From Paracentrotus lividus (Eukaryota > Echinodermata > Echinoidea > Camarodonta > Echinidae): 64,000 nt of DNA. The DNA is taken from positions 8,210,027 through 8,274,026 of the forward strand of contig CALNVZ010000649.1 in NCBI GenBank assembly GCA_940671915.1. The letters run 5' to 3'. Under the pieces are notes generated by a model. It was not told where the DNA came from and ran no database searches. It worked only from the letters and a program-made list of their open reading frames with translations. A program made the translations under genes and the position numbers. Every line of letters begins with the position of its first letter. Within the stretch, counting starts at the first letter, position 1. This document shows positions 50,191 to 62,600 of the stretch, one piece after another.

Positions 50191-50922
50191 AATAATTAAT
50201 TATCATAGAAATATACACTGCGATAACATATCAAATAAAGGACAGCTGATATTATACTGATCTCGATTTTTGTTATGATTATAAGATTTGCATGATGTTA
50301 AGCGTGTTTTCTCCAGTCTCTCTGCAGGGTACTGTATAGGCCAGCTTTTCTATAAGTTATGACAATCTGAAGTGGTTTTTCTGAACAATAACTGTTATTT
50401 TGTTGTAGCAACAATAATGTCACAAGGACCAAAGCAATCACCACTCCGCTCACTGATTTGATGAATACGAATATGTAATAGATATATTTCACGTTATCAA
50501 GTTGTTTACGGTCTGAATAGTGTCACACATTAAACTGCTTCATCTTTGAAAGTAACCTACACATTTGGTCGCTATGCCACCTGTTAATAAAAATTGATCA
50601 GTATTATGTATGAAAAGGTTCAAATCACATACCCCCCTGTAAATCTTCGTGTAATTATTTTGGGGCCCGGCCTTTATAATGCAGAGTTTGAAAGCATCCG
50701 CTACTTCGCGCTTGCATTAAAAAAAAAAAAAAAAATTAATAAGAAGATTTCCAAGTGTAGACCCCTTCATTATGTAAAAAAAACCCTAAACCTCTTTCTT
50801 TTATCTGTTTATTCTGATTTTCTTTTCAACATAATTATCTCTCCGTGGGAGGCCATAAAAATAAAATCCCCCTCCCGGATCGATAATAATAGGCCTATCA
50901 TTGAAACTCTTTGGCAGTGATC

Positions 50923-51320
50923 ACATTGAAGTTTCGTTTTTGCCAACTTGCGTACTAAACTTTTTGTTTCATCTCTTGAAACTGCTAATGAAGACAACGC
51001 CTGAATCAAAATGATACCAATTGCAATGGTAAACATAAGATATTATGAAGCAAATGTGATGACATTGGAGTTTCGTTTTTGCCAACTTGCGTACTAAACT
51101 TTTTGTTTCATCTCTTGAAACTGCTAATGGAAGACAACGCCTGAATCAAATGACTACCATTGCAGGTAAACATATTAAGATATTATGAAGCATATGTGAT
51201 GACATTGGAGTTTCGTTTTTGCCAACTTGCGTACTAAACTTTTTGTTTCATCTCTTGAAACTGCTAATGAAGACAACGCCTGAATCAAAATGACTACCAT
51301 TGCAGGTAAACATAAGATAT
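50923..51320. repeat. About 139-bp tandem repeat, three copies
   Basis: The phrase ACATTGxAGTTTCGTTTTTG with CCAACTTGCGTACTAAAC starts near 50,923, 51,062 and 51,202, and again at 51,643 beyond a microsatellite. Each runs through GAAACTGCTAATG, AAGACAACGCCTGAATCAAA and ATTGCAGGTAAACATA. Copies are over 95 percent alike with single-base indels. Confidence 0.92.
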
Positions 51321-51394
51321 TTTAAGCATTGTTATATATATATATATTATATATAATATATTATATAATATATATATATATTAATATACATATT

Positions 51395-51429
<35 letters not shown>

Positions 51430-52060
51430 AAAGGGAACTAAAGCCCTTGAAGAAGGCTTTAGCCGAAAGCTTGGCAAATAGAGTGGTTTTTACAGCAACG
51501 CCAATCTCTTTATTTCGACTATATAATATATACAGTCTGTGTCAAAATAAATGGTACAGTCGGAAAAAAAATATTTAGGTGTGAAATATTTTCAAATAAT
51601 TTTCAAATTGCAGGTAACATAAGATATTATTAAGCATATGTGATGACATTGAAGTTTCGTTTTTGCCAACTTGCGTACTAAACTTTTTTGTTTCATCTCT
51701 TGAAACTGCTAATGAAGACAACGCCTGAATCAAAATGACTACCATTGCAGGTAAACATAAGATATTTTTAAGCATATGTATATATATATATATTATTATA
51801 TATATATATATTATATATATATATATTATATATTATATATTTATATATAATATGTGTGTGTGTGTGTTGTGAGAGAAGGAAACTAAAGCCCTTGAAGAAG
51901 GCTTTAGCCGAAAGCTTGGCAAAATAGAGTGGTTTTACAGCAACGCCAATCTCTTTATTTCGACTATATATATAATACAGTCTGTGTCAAAATAAATGGT
52001 ACAGTCGGAAAAAAAATATTTAGGTGGAAATATTTTCAAATAATGTGTGTATGTGGTACA
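51180..52060. repeat. 446-bp direct duplication with TA microsatellites
   Basis: Two copies of a compound block: one 139-bp unit, a (TA)n run with TG repeats, the hairpin phrase TAAAGCCCTTGAAGAAGGCT with TTAGCCGAAAGCTTGG, then CAACGCCAATCTCTTTATTT and ACAGTCTGTGTCAAAATAAA. The hairpin phrase is at about 51,439 and 51,885. TA tracts are expanded differently. It abuts the MITE at 51,975. Confidence 0.88.
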
Positions 52061-52422
52061 AAATAAAGCCAAATAATTTTCCTTGCTGATGCGCTTTGTT
52101 CTGTAAATAATTTTGCTTTCGTAAAACAAAAGTTATGCTAAATTTTGTGCGACGAGGAACAAATCGAAATTGAGCACTTCATGGCCATTTTGCGAAGCCT
52201 TTACACAAAGGCATGGGACGGCGTGCAAAAAATGGATTTTTCTTGATTGTAGAAAACTAGTCATATTTCAAAAATTACAACACAAAATGTGATGAAAAAA
52301 ATTGCAGGTGAAAGCCTGATCTTCCTGCTTTTTGAAAATACCAAACAATAGCAGGCTGTGATTAATCTTCATACTATAAAAAAATGTATTCCACTTGTAC
52401 CATTTTATTTGACACAGACTAT
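51975..52422. mobile_element. ACAGTCTGT-family MITE, full copy
   Basis: Ends ACAGTCTGTGTCAAAATAAA on the left and ATTTTATTTGACACAGACT on the right, a good terminal inverted repeat of about 28 bp. TA or ATAT flanks both sides, consistent with TA target duplication as in Tc1/mariner elements. Interior words are shared with copies at 41,791 and 63,078. About 450 bp, no transposase. Confidence 0.85.
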
Positions 52423-52797
52423 ATATATATATATATATATATATAAATATACATGTGTGTGTATATATATTATATAAATAGTGTACAATCTATCGCGCAA
52501 TATACTGGATTATAGGTACGACAAATACTAAATTATCCCGAGTGCAGATTTGTTTCTCCGAGGCCGCAGGCCGAGGTGAAATAGATCTGCACGAGGGATA
52601 ATTTAGTATTTGGAGTTCATACAGTCCAGTAATGTTGCAAGATGGAGCGTTCACTATTCATTATAGTAAATAGACCCCTAGATCTTTGACCTTGCCTCAT
52701 CTGGTTTTATCTTTGCCAAATTTTTGGTGCAGATTTAGCTATTGTAACGTATTTTGTTGCTCCGCGTATCCATTGTTATAAGCTGTTGTGCGCAACA

Positions 52798-53171
52798 TTT
52801 AACTGTTATTACGCGCTCGCACAACAAGGCAATTGATAAAATCGATACTCTCCCCATTCATTTAACACGGGCTTTACCCTCCAAAAACCGAAAGTTATAT
52901 TGTACATATGTACAATATAACCTTTTGAAGGTAGGTCACGTGGTACTGATCTATCCAATGACGACGTGTATTTTTCTACCACTATTTACTATATATATAT
53001 AGTAAATAGTGGTAGAAAAATACGCGTTGCGATTGGCTAGGTCAGTACCACGTGACCTACCTTCAATTTGTTATATTTTCGGTTTTTGGAGGGTAAAGCC
53101 CGTGTTAAATGAATGGGAAGAGTATCGATTCTATCGATTGCCTTGTTGCGCTAGCGCGTAATAACATTAAA
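52798..53171. mobile_element. Long near-perfect palindrome (foldback element)
   Basis: About 185-bp arms meet at an AT-rich centre (TACTATATATATATAGTA, about 52,987-53,004). Left-arm words GTTATTACGCGCT, AACAAGGCAATTGAT, AACACGGGCTTTACCCTCCA, AAGGTAGGTCACGTG and TTTTTCTACCACTATTTACT all recur inverted in the right arm. The left arm alone carries a smaller palindrome, ATTGTACATATGTACAAT, near 52,899. No coding capacity. Confidence 0.92.
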
Positions 53172-53320
53172 ATGGTGCGGTTGGGAAAATGTCCAAGATA
53201 TAGCCAGGGTCCCAAAAAGTAAAAGCAGGGACAAACATAATCAAGAAATTAAAGTTAGAGCGAAATCATGTCGCTATAGCGGCAAAAAAATATTCCACCT
53301 TTATGACGGACAGTGTATTT
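53172..53320 (+). repeat. Dispersed repeat R3, copy 1
   Basis: GGTTGGGAAAATGTCCAAGA, ATAGCCAGGGTCCCAAAAAG, ATCATGTCGCTATAGCGGCA and TATTCCACCTTTATGACGGA. The same sequence is at 61,538-61,680 and, inverted and more diverged, at 60,766-60,900. It begins right after the palindrome. Confidence 0.9.
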
Positions 53321-53324
53321 GGCC

Positions 53325-55030
53325 GAATTCGCTTTTATACATGTAATGTGAGGCACTTTTGTAGTCCTCGTGGTCATTTGGAACCTCATCATTATCCAAT
53401 CCAAATTATTACCAAAAAAAATGTACCTATAGCCACAGGAATGCAGGACCCTCTTTAACACTTGATAAATAAAAATGATCATTATTAATTGATATTATAC
53501 CTTGGGATCTTACTGGCGAAGTTCCCTACTTTTACGTAGAAATAGGGAAAAATAGGACTACTTCTGCTAAGTTTATAAAGCTAATATTGCCTTCCCCAAA
53601 CCTTATTTAACAATCAGAAGCAAAGTTGACTTTATAAAGATAGATCTATATCAATCTGGAAAAAAAAAGAGTTGATCAGATCGTTGGGATAATCACGAGG
53701 ATTCCAAAAGCGGTTTCATCATTATAAAAGCGAATTCGGCTCAACAATATGATCTAGTCTTTTTGTATTGTATGCTCAAAATTGAAACATAAAATAAAGT
53801 AAAACTGTACAAATATAATATGGTTCATACAATCTTTAAATGGCGAATGACTGGACGGCATACTAAAAAGAAAAAGAAAAAAAAAAGAAGTGCCTATATA
53901 CAGTTAGAATCCCGCCCCTGGCAGTGAATGTAAAATATTGTGAGCACTTAGGTCCTTATGCATATTTGTGATTCATCCCATCATTGTCAAGACCTGTCTA
54001 CGCCATGGATCGTGTACGGACCCCATCCATCTCCAATTTTCTTCCAATGTTCTATTATTTTGTGACTAAATTTAATGCAATTCATTTCACGTTTTTATTC
54101 ATATAGCCATTGCGTCGAGTCGCCGAATTGTGAAAATATTTAAATATTTGAAATAGAATAAATATAAATCGTAATACAAATCGACATAAATACAATATCA
54201 TAATTTTACAAACCCATGTATTAGAGGCAGATTGAGTTATTGGTGGTTATATTTTATATCGCATGGTCGCGTTTTTAACATTTCTGCTATTTTCTATAAG
54301 CCTTTGCATGCTGTTGCAATCTTACACATTCGTTCAATTAAATCCAACGATGGAAAAAAATTAGTATGTCACCTTCGTAACAGAGAACCTAACAAATAGC
54401 TGAAGCAGTTTATTAACATCTAATTTTCCCCACTATCAATGTTACCGTAAAGTGAATTACAATTCAAAGAAATCATTAAAAGAACAACTTTAATCTATTA
54501 TCACCTTAGAGATTTAAAGAAAAAAAATTAGGGTGAGATATCTACATTTTAAGTGTCACATAAAATCACAAAATCTGAATTTTTACGTGACGAGTTTCTG
54601 TGTTCTATAGATGATTATGATGATTATGTTTACCTCCTTACTTGCATTTTGTTTGTAAAAATGAAATTTTGGTGTACCACTATTTTAATTCATTCATGCG
54701 TGCAATATGAATGATAAGATATAGTTCAAATAAAAGTAAAGAAGCAGAGTTTTGTATAACAATAGAATATCTCTAATTATGACGAAGAATTTCTGCCCTT
54801 AAAATCTGGTTTCCTTTGTTCTGACACACTGTACATATGTACAACAAAAAAAAAAATAAAATAATAAATAGATAAATAAAAAAATAAAGAAGAAGAAGAA
54901 AAAAAAAATTATTATTGCGCTATGTATCTGGTGAAAAAGCGCTTTGTAAATTCAGTCTATTGATCTGATTAGTATTAAATTATTATTATTACAAAATTAT
55001 GTTTGTTTGTGTATTTTCTTCTTTTTTACG
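53325..55030. other. No gene seen before the beta-propeller exon
   Basis: AT-rich with A-rich runs (53,875-53,887, 54,843-54,910) and an ATTATTATTGCGC patch at 54,908. Upstream exons of the following gene would be expected here or further left, but I cannot identify any. Confidence 0.5.
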
Positions 55031-55033
55031 CAG

Positions 55034-56173
55034 ATGTTCGCAGAGATTTCGATAACTTGCTGGGTCTTCTCGGAGAGAACGGAGCCCTTCAAAGAGTGAT
55101 AAAAGGAAAATTCGACAACTAACCGCTCTACAGGTCGACTATCTTCCTCACAAGGTAACGTGGGAACTGTGCGAAGTTATGAAAGAGACAGACGTAGGTC
55201 TTACCAATGTGACAGATTACCAGGAGCCAATAACCTTCCCGGAATGCACGCAACAGGAATAAGACAAGCGTCAGCAGACAGGGAAATCTCTGGAACTCCG
55301 AAGCCTCCATCTCTAGACTCACACATGAAGCGAAAATCGAGGCATGTCCGTTCTGGAGGTCACAAGAAATACCCATTACCAGGTTGCCTACTCCACATGC
55401 TCAAAAAAGGTGCAAATTGCATATCTCGTTCCCCTGATGGATCTGACATTCTGGTTGGGAAAGGGAATGAAATCTTTATCAATGACAGCGACGGTAATGA
55501 AGACAAGGAGAGGAACCCAGTCAAATGTGAGGGCAAAGTCTTCGATGTAGTCTGGATCAACGAAGACTGCTACGTGGTAGTTGTCAAGTGCTCATCCGAC
55601 TCCACATCGAAAGTTTTTGTTCTGAAAGGCGTCAGATATGGCGAAGCGATTACCTGTCACGAACTTTATCTACCTCCTGGTGCCATTCCTCGAGGAGTAA
55701 CTAGAGATGGCGAATACCTTTACGTGTGTGACGCTGGCACTGTGCGTTGTCTCCGGAAGTATGGTATCGAAGATCTTCAGTACAAATGTGCCATAACTCT
55801 GGAAGCAAGCTTCTCTCCATATAAAGTTGGTGTCAATGTAAGTCACATTGTGATCACTGACATGCTTAACGGAGCTGTCTTGGTGGTGATCAAGAAAGAC
55901 ACAGCCGGGGAGCCGATGTCACCATTCTACCTTAAGCTCAAAGGAGATCCGTTTAATAAGGACAGTCCCCCGTTAGCTGTGTATTGCTGTCCAGGTGGCA
56001 ACACTGTAATCACAGTAAAAGCTTTCAAGAGCTCTTCGAAAGCTAAAATTCTCATACTGGACATGCTCGAGGATGGAAATGTGCTTGAAGTACGGAACAT
56101 CGAATGCAAGTGTCCTGATGGTGTTGTCTTAACAAAAGGGGACGTGACCATAATTTGTGCAGGGGACATGTAA
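55034..56173 (+). CDS. Beta-propeller protein, terminal exon (TRIM/NHL-like?)
   Basis: Acceptor TTTTTTACGCAG before 55,034. The clear part runs from about 55,310 to the stop at 56,171-56,173 in one frame. It has repeated beta-strand units (CISRSPDGSDILVGKGNEIF, VFDVVWINEDCYVVVV, GVTRDGEYLYVCDAGTVRCL, VSHIVITDMLNGAVLVVI), about 270 residues, enough for six blades. The start is uncertain. Directly after the acceptor one frame reads DVRRDFDNLLGLLGENGALQ and stops at 55,120. A second (55,122-55,259) reads LQVDYLPHKVTWELCEVMKE and TDVGLTNVTDYQEPITF. The propeller frame itself is open from 55,103 but with an odd arginine/serine-rich composition. The first two frames look more protein-like, suggesting frameshifts. 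A coiled-coil plus NHL-like layout would fit TRIM proteins; that assignment is weak. Confidence 0.7.
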
Positions 56174-56479
56174 ATTGTCCATTAGTCTGCGCGTGCCTTT
56201 AAATAGGGCCTACATCACTAACTGTAATCTTGATTCTGCGGATGTTGTAAGATGTTCCAACATGGCCAACATAATTGCCCAGAGAACAGTCAAATTAGCA
56301 TAATTAGTGTGGAAAAAATCATAGTCTTCAGAAACCTCAATCACATGGGCTTATCTCATCTGGTTCCCGTAAGGCGTATCAAAAGAATTCGTTTTTGCAA
56401 TTTCTGTATGACCCGCACAGTGCAAGCGAGCAAAAGGGACATCCAGATAGTCCGCAGGGCTGATAGTTCCCGGGGCCGA

Positions 56480-56700
56480 TAGTCCGAGGTGTCTCTTAAA
56501 TTCTTAAAGGTCATCTCGGGTTAAAAAAGGTCAAGTGATATGGACAAGTACCCCCGGATATTTACCTCCCAGATAATTACCTCCGAGGACAATTAATCCT
56601 CGGATCTTTACCCCAGAGTATTACCACCAAAGAAAATTACCTCCCGAAAAATTACCCCTTACTCCAAAGATACTTTCGACCTGGATTAAGTGGTGGTATG
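56480..56700 (+). repeat. Short degenerate ATTACCTCC repeat
   Basis: Units such as TTTACCTCCCAGATAATTAC, CTCCGAGGACAATTAAT and ATTACCTCCCGAAAAATTAC recur at about 17-25 bp from 56,550 to 56,670. Like clusters at 15,120 and 38,520. Confidence 0.6.
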
Positions 56701-56791
56701 GCGCTCCAAGTAAGGCCAAGAAAACTATGAGGATAAACGACAAACCGTTATAACCAGGGAACAGATACTAGCCAGGAACAATGTATGATAC

Positions 56792-56899
56792 CAGGCGCGG
56801 ATCAAAGAAAATCGAATTGAATGCATTTCTCGGCTCTATTATGTTTACGCATGGACCCGGTACTTTCCTTGTATGACGTCGGTCTGCGTCCGCTACTGG
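56792..56899 (+). repeat. Dispersed repeat R2, shorter copy
   Basis: Same ends as the copy at 6,182-6,314 but missing an internal stretch of about 25-30 bp after GAATGCATTTC. Confidence 0.85.
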
Positions 56900-56904
56900 A
56901 TACA

Positions 56905-57056
56905 TTGGCCCGAATTCACAAACGTAGTTTAGTTAGTCCATGGTCTAAATCAATTGTTTAAACCACGGATTTAGACCATGGTCTAAATTTTGGTATTCAC
57001 AAACCACCTGATTTAGACCATGGACTAACTAAACCACGTTTGTGAATTCGGGCCAT
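56905..57056. mobile_element. Hairpin MITE, about 150 bp
   Basis: GGCCCGAATTCACAAACGTA with GTTTAGTTAGTCCATGGTCT on the left is inverted on the right (AGACCATGGACTAACTAAAC, GTTTGTGAATTCGGGCC). Stem of about 50 bp with two mismatches; inner part repeats TTTAGACCATGGTCTAAA. Sits directly after repeat R2. Confidence 0.92.
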
Positions 57057-57339
57057 TAAGACGAGACAGGACTTCTGAACACAAACACAATATTTTCAAT
57101 CTACAGGTCTAACTGTAAAATTAAGATATTTCAGGGGTAAAAAAAAATGCTTAGTTTTTTTTTCAAATAAGCAGTCAGTTGCGATTGCCCAACTGAGTGA
57201 AAACAAAGGAAAACGAATTTCCTTGGTATATTTTTCCATTAACAATATCTGTTAAAAATTTCCAACCAAAATGTACCGAATACGAGACAATAATGATACA
57301 GTTAACATTTAAATTGTTATAAAACTATATTATTAAATG

Positions 57340-57938
57340 TATGTATTGAAACAAAAAAAGAAAATAATATTGAAAGTACATATAAAGCATTTTAGGTTGA
57401 AATTATAATCAGAACTAATGATATGATAAGCTTATATTGTAATCCATTTTCTGTAATATATATGTATAAATCATAACTTGGATATGATACTTCGTTCAAT
57501 GTTTGTGTGAATAATGAGGATTTATATGCATCTACCATGAACACAAAAGACAAAAGAAAACAAATCACTACAAAACTATATTGTATAGAAATAAAAATTG
57601 TGAAAAGAATGATACAATAAGCTTATGGAAATGTAATCCATTTTCTGTAATATATATCTATAAATCATAGCTTGGATACGATACTTCGTTCAACGTTTGT
57701 GTGAATGAGGATTTATATGCACTTCACAAAACCAAAAGAAAAAACAAAACAAAACAAACAAACACAACATAAATCACCAAAGGAAAAAAAAAAAATGATG
57801 CAGTTTACATTTAATTATTAAATAGAAAGAACAAAATGAAAAGAAGAAATGTACAGATTTTTTTTCAGTTTCTTTTTATTTCATGTTGGAATAATACTCA
57901 GAAATATTTATACGATAAGCTTATATAATTATAAATCC

Positions 57939-57970
<32 letters not shown>

Positions 57971-58730
57971 ATAATATATATAATATATAATATATAATGT
58001 TTATTTGTTCAACGTTTGTGTGATGAGAGGATTTATATGCACTTCACAAAAAAAAAAACCAAGAAAAAAACAAAACAAAACAAATAACAAACAACATAAA
58101 TCACAAAAGGAAAAAAAAATAATGATCAGTTTACATTTAATTATTAAATAGAAGAAAACAAATGAAAAGAAGAAGTGTACAGATTTTTTTTTCAGGTTTC
58201 TTTTTATTTCATGTTGAAATAATACTCAGAAATATTTATACGATAAGCTTATATAATTTAAATCCATATATATATATATATATAATATATAATATATATA
58301 TATATATACTATATTTATAATATATAATAAATGTTTATTTTGGATATGATAATTCGTTCAAAGTTTGTGTGAATAGAGGATTAATGTGCACTTCACAAAT
58401 CCAAAAAAAAAAAAAAAAAAAAAATGATGCAGTTTACATTCATTATTAAATAGAAAAAAAAGATGAAAATAACGATAGCTGTACAGCTTTTTTTTTTTCA
58501 GGTTTCTTTTTACTTCATGTTGAAATATATCTCAGAAACAATGATACGATAAGCTTATATAATTTTAATCCATTTTCTGTAATATTATATATATATATAA
58601 TATATTATATATATATATATATTATTATATATATATAAATATTAATGTTTATTTATGATATGATAATTCGTTAAAAATTTTGTGTGAATGAGGATTTACT
58701 TGCAACTCACAAAAGGAAAAAATCCAATAA
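57340..58730. repeat. Five-copy repeat block with TA tracts
   Basis: The phrase ATAAGCTTATATAATxxxAA with TCCAT recurs near 57,424, 57,616, 57,911, 58,243 and 58,549. Each is followed by a TA microsatellite or ATATAT stretch, TCGTTCAAxGTTTGTGTGAA and GAGGATTTATATGCACTTC. Unit length grows from about 192 to about 300-330 bp as TA and A runs expand. No coding. Confidence 0.85.
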
Positions 58731-58734
58731 CTCC

Positions 58735-60395
58735 AAAGATCCAAAGATTGAAAAAAAAAAAGAAGAAAAAGAAAAGAAAAAAAAAATGTATATTCAAACA
58801 AATTGCGTTGAGCCCAATCTTTCAGTCACCTTCCAGGACCCTCTTGTTAGAAATTTTTATGTCGTGATTTGAATTCATAGTACAATATATAAACGATCCT
58901 ATAGCAACAGGGTCCATGTATCATTACAATAGACAAAAGAGACCACACAGGTTGGTAATCAATATAAGATGAGGAGGGGGGAATTCCCCTAACAATTTCG
59001 CAAATCGTATGATGTAGGACGTCATCCGATGGATGTTGGCTCAAATTTTTTATTTTTTTATTTTTTAAAGATAACTCTATATATTAATATCGCACCTCTT
59101 GATCTTATTTGCATATAATAAAATGAATAATGTGTTTAAAAGTAATTATATTGCTTTATATAACGCATACGTAATTATAAAAGAGATGAAACAATATGTT
59201 TTCTTTTGAATATTATGTGATTTTGTATTGCAGTTTTGTTTTAAGATAAGCTTATCTATGTAATCGTGTGCACTTGTATAAAAAAATATTTTGAAGTAAT
59301 TTTGTCATTCGACTCCTATTTCATTTTCACAGTGGTTTGAGAGAGAAAGTAATCATGCAGTTTAGAACAGGCCTGGTTTAGAAGGCAATTCGCACGATGT
59401 TCTACTATTCCTAACGATCTTAACTTTTCTTATTCATTAATTTCTAACAGAACGAAATATAAAAGTGGGCTAAATAGCGTAAATGTTATTACAGAACATA
59501 AGTAAAGGTATCATGAAAATAAATATGTAATTTGTCCTCTTTTGTATAAACAAATACGCTTCAAAATAAAACCATCCATGAAAATGGAAGGATCGCTTAA
59601 AAGTCGAGGACATAACGGAAGGTAATTCAGCTCTAAGAATAAATTGAAAACGCATGACTTAAAAAATTAATAAAATGATTATCATAATTTTATAAACTTT
59701 CTGAATTCAACCTCTTGATACTCTTGTCCAACATGGTTGCGGTATTATTGAACCCAAAACGTTTTGGTCACTTTTAGTTTGACATGCTTGTAAACATTAT
59801 GTGTTATACACTTTATCATCTCATTAAAAGGGATTATGTAAGTATTTTACATTAAGATATTTTTCTTATATAATTTTTTAATTAAATGTTAATGTAATTA
59901 TACGAATAAAATACTCTAAATGATATTATATCAATTTTTATCCATTTTATATAGCCTATTATTTTGCGAGAGTGTAGTGCCTACTTTTATAGACCGATGA
60001 AACACATAAATCATTAAAAAAGCAAAACAATCTTCTTCTTCTTCTCGATTCCGATCTCTTATTATTCTAATTGTTCTGTTTTCATGATTTAAACATTGTT
60101 TCTTAGGGGAATGAAACTCTATCTATTATTTAGCAACACACTTAAAATGTAAAAGAGATGAGTAACGGTTACCTGACAGCAATTTAATCACATGCATTGA
60201 GAATGAGAAATGAAGTTTTTCATAGAATAAAAAGAGTGTTTGGAGTGAATAAAATGGTTTCACGGGTATTATTGTTTACGTCAGAGGTCTTTTAAAAACT
60301 ATTCAATAAGAATGTATAATTACGGTTATGGTCAGTGAGTGTCCACATGAAATACGACTTCGTTTAGGATGACGCGGAAGCCTGGAAAGGGAAGT
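58735..60395. other. No gene seen
   Basis: AT-rich intergenic sequence with A-rich runs near 58,750-58,790. No exon, RNA gene or structured repeat supported. Confidence 0.5.
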
Positions 60396-60397
60396 CG

Positions 60398-60760
<363 letters not shown>

Positions 60761-60765
60761 ACTGT

Positions 60766-61690
60766 TCGCCATAAAGGTAAAATATTTTTTCTGGCTCCAA
60801 CGACGTTATGTTGCTCCGGATTTAATTTCTTGAATGTGTTGGTCACCCCTTTTACTTTCCAGCATCCTGGCTATATCTTGGACGTTCCCTCAACCCTTCC
60901 CGGGGAATTTTCTTCAAAACAGTTTGTCACCCCCAGAAGATGGCTATTTTCGTAATTTTTTCTTATTTTTGGGGCCCTTTTTGTTCACGCAACCCACCAA
61001 GGCCCCCTCAGTCCTACCCCAAGGAAACGCCTCTGAGGTGGAGATTTGTTATTGTTAATTAAATTAAATCTAGATTTATGGTTACAGGCTCGACTCTTTT
61101 GTCTAGGGGAGGGGTCAAAATTTATTTTGATTGGGGTTCAACATTCATTTTATTCATTTTTACACCATGGACATTTCTATCTTCCCTAAAATTGTATTGT
61201 CAAATCTCAACCAAACATAAATCAAAATAAAATATTATCAATACTGACTATTTACAGCCTTGTCATCAAGGCTAAACCAAATTTAAGGGGAAAATGATGA
61301 TATTTTAGGGTTAAAGGTGGTTTTTCATTTCTTCTTCTCTTTCATCTCTTCAAGAATATAAATATAATTTAAAGAACAATATAAAACAGTACACCTCAGT
61401 CGCGTTTCCTGGGGGTAGGACTGAGGGAGGCTTGATCGGCCGGGAAAACAAAAAAGGGCCCCAAAATGAGAAAAAATGACAAAAATGGGCATCACGGGGG
61501 TTGACAAAACTTTTTTTTTTAAAGGTCCACGTGAAGGGTTGGGAGAATGTCCAAAATATAGCCAGGGTCCCAAAGAGTAAAAGCAGGAACAAACATATTC
61601 AAGAAATTAAAGTCAGAGCAAAATCATGTCGCTATAGCGGCAAAAAAATATTCCACCTTTATGACGGACAGTGTAAAATAATAATAAAAA
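60766..61690. mobile_element. Large foldback pair built on repeat R3
   Basis: The left arm (60,766-61,040) has CTGTTCGCCATAAAGGTAAA, TGGCTATATCTTGGACGTTC, TTTTTGGGGCCCTTTTTGTT, CCCTCAGTCCTACCCCAAGG and AAACGCCTCTGAGGTG. The right arm (61,390-61,680) carries all of these inverted. About 350 bp of unrelated AT-rich sequence lies between. Arms differ at roughly one in five positions, so the pair is old. Confidence 0.85.
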
Positions 61691-61699
61691 ACATGTCCT

Positions 61700-62270
61700 C
61701 ATGGCCGGTGGAAAATTTTATGCTACCGAACTCGGTCAATATACTACCACACTATTTACGAAGCAAGATTCACGAACTATATTTTGCCTTTCGAGCAAAT
61801 CTGCTTGGTATATTTGCTCGCTGACGAATTAAATCATACTTTGCTCTCAAATAAGTGAGAATAAACTATTTCAAAGGTGTAAGGGCTCTCATTATGAAAT
61901 ATTTTAAAAAAGCTACAAAAAATAATGTACCTTTTCAGATAACCCTTAATAGTGCATGGTATATTTCAGTATTAACCTATAATTGAGAATTATATACACG
62001 GAAAGTAAAATGTTTTGAGGAGAAAAGTAATCTTTTTTTTCTACCTGGCAACATAACTATTGATATATAAATATATTAAATAGTGGATAAGTGTGTCATC
62101 AATATAACCATCCCTAGTCCCTATACTGTATGACCACATTGCTTAAAATGTTGCATATATGGTTTAGGAAAGCAAGTTTGGTATAGTTGAGGACATGGTG
62201 CTATACAGAGTCGTTGCTTACTAGATTCTAATGCTAATCAATAAATTATGTTTTTGTATTTACATCTTGA
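61700..62270. other. No gene seen
   Basis: AT-rich sequence without recognised repeats or coding signal. Confidence 0.5.
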
Positions 62271-62274
62271 GGTG

Positions 62275-62600
62275 CATTGGCGGCGATACCGGGGGGGGGG
62301 GGACGTGTCCCCCCACGATTTTTTCAGGGGGATCGTCCCCCCCCCCCTCAATTTTTAAAGCTTAACATATTTTTATGTAGTGATTAACTTATGCAGCTAA
62401 TAAAGAGGTAAAAATGTATGTCAAATACAATGTTAAACGTTATTAAAAGGGAAAATTTTCGGCTCGCGCTTCGCACTCGCAAACCTTTTCATTAGTTTCT
62501 GCATAATGAGCGAAGTACGCGAATTTAAGTGTCTTATTTTTCATTTTCGGCTGTTTGCGCCCCCCCAGTCGTGACATGAAATCGCCGCGCTTGTTGAGGT
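62275..62600 (+). repeat. Dispersed repeat R1, copy 2
   Basis: Second copy of the repeat at 4,515-4,845, same orientation, with a long G run near 62,290 and C run near 62,338. Confidence 0.85.

Noticed and set aside
52754..53002. 82-codon frame in the left arm of the palindrome
   Set aside because: Coincides with the foldback element and has no protein-like features.
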